Assembly (NCBI RefSeq): GCF_023336905.1
Contig: NZ_JAMBLS010000001.1
Location: 238,469 to 302,468 of the forward strand
Length of the DNA stretch: 64,000 bases
Source of the DNA: Bacteroides sp. ET71
GTDB taxonomy: Bacteria > Bacteroidota > Bacteroidia > Bacteroidales > Bacteroidaceae
Direction: 5' to 3'
Positions 62,283 through 64,000 of the stretch are shown here, in pieces. Each line of letters opens with the position of its first letter. Position 1 is the stretch's first letter. The notes under the pieces were generated by a model. The model saw nothing but the letters and a program-made list of their open reading frames with translations. It had not been told where the DNA came from and did not search any database. The position numbers and the translations under genes were made by a program.

Positions 62283-62360
62283 CAATATCTCATTATACCC
62301 CGCGCTGCCGGAAAGCGGAGAGGCTTTCCGGATTTCTTGGACGAGTGTGTTCAAACTCCT

Positions 62361-63821
62361 TTATTTCAGCGGAGTCTGTTCCAACGTGGCTACCAGGAAG
62401 GCGTAGAATTTAGCCACGGAGGGGATGTAGGCGCGCTCGTCGGGCGAATGGGGCGAACGCAAGGTGGGGCCGAAAGACACCATGTCCAGGCCGGGATAGG
62501 TGGCTCCGATGATGCCGCACTCCAGGCCGGCGTGGATGACCTTCACGGCGGGTTCGTTGCCGAACTGCTGCCGGTAGGAGGTGGTCATGGCATGGAGGAT
62601 GGGAGAATGTACATCGGGTTGCCAGCCGGAGTAGGCGCCGCTGAGTTCTACCTTCATGCCGGCCATCGAGAAGCAGGCCTCGAGGCTGTCGGCCAGGAAG
62701 TCTTTCATCGAGTCGGAGGAACTGCGGGCCAGGATGCGTATGTCGACTTTTCCGCCGCCCACGGAGACGATGGCCAGGTTGGAGGATGTCTCTACGGTGT
62801 CGGGCACGGTGGGAATCATGCGCATCACGCCGTTCTGGCAGGCCATCAAGGCGTCAATCACGTTGTCTTGTATCTCGACGGGCACTACGGTGGCGGGCAT
62901 GGGCACTTCTTCCAGATAGAGGCGGATGCCGCTCTCGATGGGGTCGAACTCTGCGCTGAGGGTGTCTTGGTATTCGCGGATGTAGTCTTCCAGGTCGGCC
63001 ACGTCTGTTGCGTCAAACAGCAGCACGGCATGGGCTTCGCGGGGGATGGCGTTGCGCATGTTGCCTCCTTCGAAGGAGGAGAGGCGGCAGTCGAACTCCA
63101 TCAGCAGGTCGTGCGTCACGCGGGCCAGCAGTTTGTTGGCATTGGCGCGTCCTTCGTTGATCTCCAGCCCGGAGTGTCCGCCACGCAGGCCTTTCAGGGT
63201 GATTTTACGGGCCACGGCCGGGTCGGCAGGTGTTTCTTCTTCCTTGTATTCGAGTGTGGCTGTGATGTCCACGCCTCCGGCGCAGCCGATGTAGAGTTCG
63301 CCTTCTTCTTCGGAATCGAGGTTCAGCAGAATCTGGCCATCCAGTTCGCCCGGTTTCAGGCCGAAGGCTCCGTACATGCCGGTTTCTTCGTCCTTGGTTA
63401 TGAGTGCTTCCAGCGGTCCGTGCTTCAGGTCGGTGGCTTCAAGCACAGCCATGATGGCAGCCACCCCCAGACCGTTGTCGGCACCGAGCGTAGTTCCTTT
63501 GGCTTTCAACCATTCGCCGTCCACCCAGGTTTCAATGGGGTCTTTGGTGAAGTCGTGCACGGTATCGTTGTTCTTCTGCGGCACCATGTCCATGTGCGCT
63601 TGCAGGATGACGCCCTTGCGGTTCTCCATGCCCGGCGTGGCGGGCTTGCGGATGATGACATTGCCGGCCTCGTCGACCCGCGATTCCAGTCCCAGTTTTC
63701 TTCCGAAGTCCACCAGGTATTCGGTGACTTGTTCGCAATGTCCCGACGGACGCGGGATGCGCGTCAGTGCATAGAAGTGCTTCCACACGTTTTGTGGAGC
63801 CAGTTGTAAGATTGTGTCCAT
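62361..63821 (-). CDS. pepD: Aminoacyl-histidine dipeptidase (PepD, M20 family)
   Basis: This metal-dependent cytosolic dipeptidase cleaves Xaa-His and other dipeptides. The start at 63821 (MDTILQLAPQNVWKHFYALT) is the family start; the 58 codons upstream translate a tandem repeat. The 486-residue protein has ILQAHMDMVPQK and LGADNGLGVAA (metal His and Asp), TKDEETGMYG (catalytic Glu), and IHAGLECGIIG near the C-terminus. Confidence 0.93.
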   Translation of the reverse strand: MDTILQLAPQNVWKHFYALTRIPRPSGHCEQVTEYLVDFGRKLGLESRVDEAGNVIIRKPATPGMENRKGVILQAHMDMVPQKNNDTVHDFTKDPIETWVDGEWLKAKGTTLGADNGLGVAAIMAVLEATDLKHGPLEALITKDEETGMYGAFGLKPGELDGQILLNLDSEEEGELYIGCAGGVDITATLEYKEEETPADPAVARKITLKGLRGGHSGLEINEGRANANKLLARVTHDLLMEFDCRLSSFEGGNMRNAIPREAHAVLLFDATDVADLEDYIREYQDTLSAEFDPIESGIRLYLEEVPMPATVVPVEIQDNVIDALMACQNGVMRMIPTVPDTVETSSNLAIVSVGGGKVDIRILARSSSDSMKDFLADSLEACFSMAGMKVELSGAYSGWQPDVHSPILHAMTTSYRQQFGNEPAVKVIHAGLECGIIGATYPGLDMVSFGPTLRSPHSPDERAYIPSVAKFYAFLVATLEQTPLK

Positions 63822-63915
63822 AACGTATATATAAATAATGAGTAACGAATCGATTGTTTTCGCAAATATAGTCGTTTCTTTGTTTTTTCCCAACAAGATA
63901 CCGGCGAAATCGACG

Positions 63916-64000
63916 CACCCCACATAGAGTTTTGTGGCACCCCCCACATAGAACGTTGTGGCACCCCCCACATAGGGCGTTGTGGCACCCCCCACATAGG
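63916..64000. repeat. Period-24 tandem array at the window edge
   Basis: TTGTGGCACCCCCCACATAG plus 4 bases repeats at 63932, 63956 and 63980, with a degenerate unit before, and continues past the window. Each unit has an inner GTGG/CCAC pairing. Confidence 0.9.

Noticed and set aside
63764-63997. Minus-strand frame encoding repeated MWGVPQ units
   Set aside because: It is a translation of the period-24 tandem array; the pepD start is well supported downstream of it.

Overview
The window is a chromosomal segment of a Bacteroidales bacterium, most likely Bacteroides or a close relative. The clues are promoters of the TTTG-N19-TAnnTTTG type, few Shine-Dalgarno sites, surface lipoproteins with a Cys-Thr-(Asn/Gln)-Asp-Asp/Glu export signal, fimbrillin-type proteins, DUF4290, and a meso-diaminopimelate dehydrogenase. 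No rRNA, tRNA, transposase, integrase or CRISPR array was seen.

Layout. 1-2.4 kb: end of a malic enzyme-phosphotransacetylase fusion and a small membrane protein. 2.4-6.8 kb: cassette 1 (minus strand). 7.5-12 kb: glutamate dehydrogenase, a four-domain CoA-disulfide reductase and a MarR regulator. 12-21.5 kb: housekeeping genes nadD, gmk and yicC on one strand, and tsaB, DUF4290, murA, rimM, an M23 peptidase, dxr and rseP on the other. 21.8-26.1 kb: cassette 2 (minus). 26.7-31 kb: an ABC exporter, an HPr-kinase-like protein, a signal-peptidase-like protein and a nucleotidyltransferase. 31.2-35.5 kb: cassette 3 (plus), facing a PqqD-like gene. 35.8-52.4 kb: nhaA, ddh, ruvA, an M24 peptidase, a second glutamate dehydrogenase, a DUF362 lipoprotein, a small heat shock protein, an M23 peptidase, a phosphoesterase, an MscS channel, an ATPase-DUF4435 pair, a GNAT protein and meaB. 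52.5-64 kb: a DUF1573 protein, a giant alpha-2-macroglobulin-like protein, a membrane-cytidylate kinase fusion, two tiny cationic peptide genes and pepD.

The most interesting content is a module present three times. A near-identical promoter and 5' leader drives a 34-42 residue peptide with a conserved N-terminal half (MEKVLNYVAP...EKGFA) and a variable acidic C-terminal tail. Next comes a large fimbrillin-like surface lipoprotein, then a strong terminator, then a Wzz-like chain-length protein. Copy 3 sits between an ABC exporter/HprK-like/Ser-His peptidase-like/nucleotidyltransferase operon and a PqqD-like gene. That set resembles peptide maturation and export machinery, so the short peptides are candidate modified or exported peptides. 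This is an inference; no modified product is known from the sequence alone.

The gaps are rich in small repeats: palindromes whose stems covary between copies and that cluster around the wzz-like genes, a 75-95 bp element with CTGTCAT/ATGACAG ends, period-22 tandem arrays, and longer inverted-repeat elements. Other notable points are a MurA with Asp in place of the catalytic Cys, a sigma-54-type promoter before the small heat shock gene, and two hexameric-type glutamate dehydrogenases.
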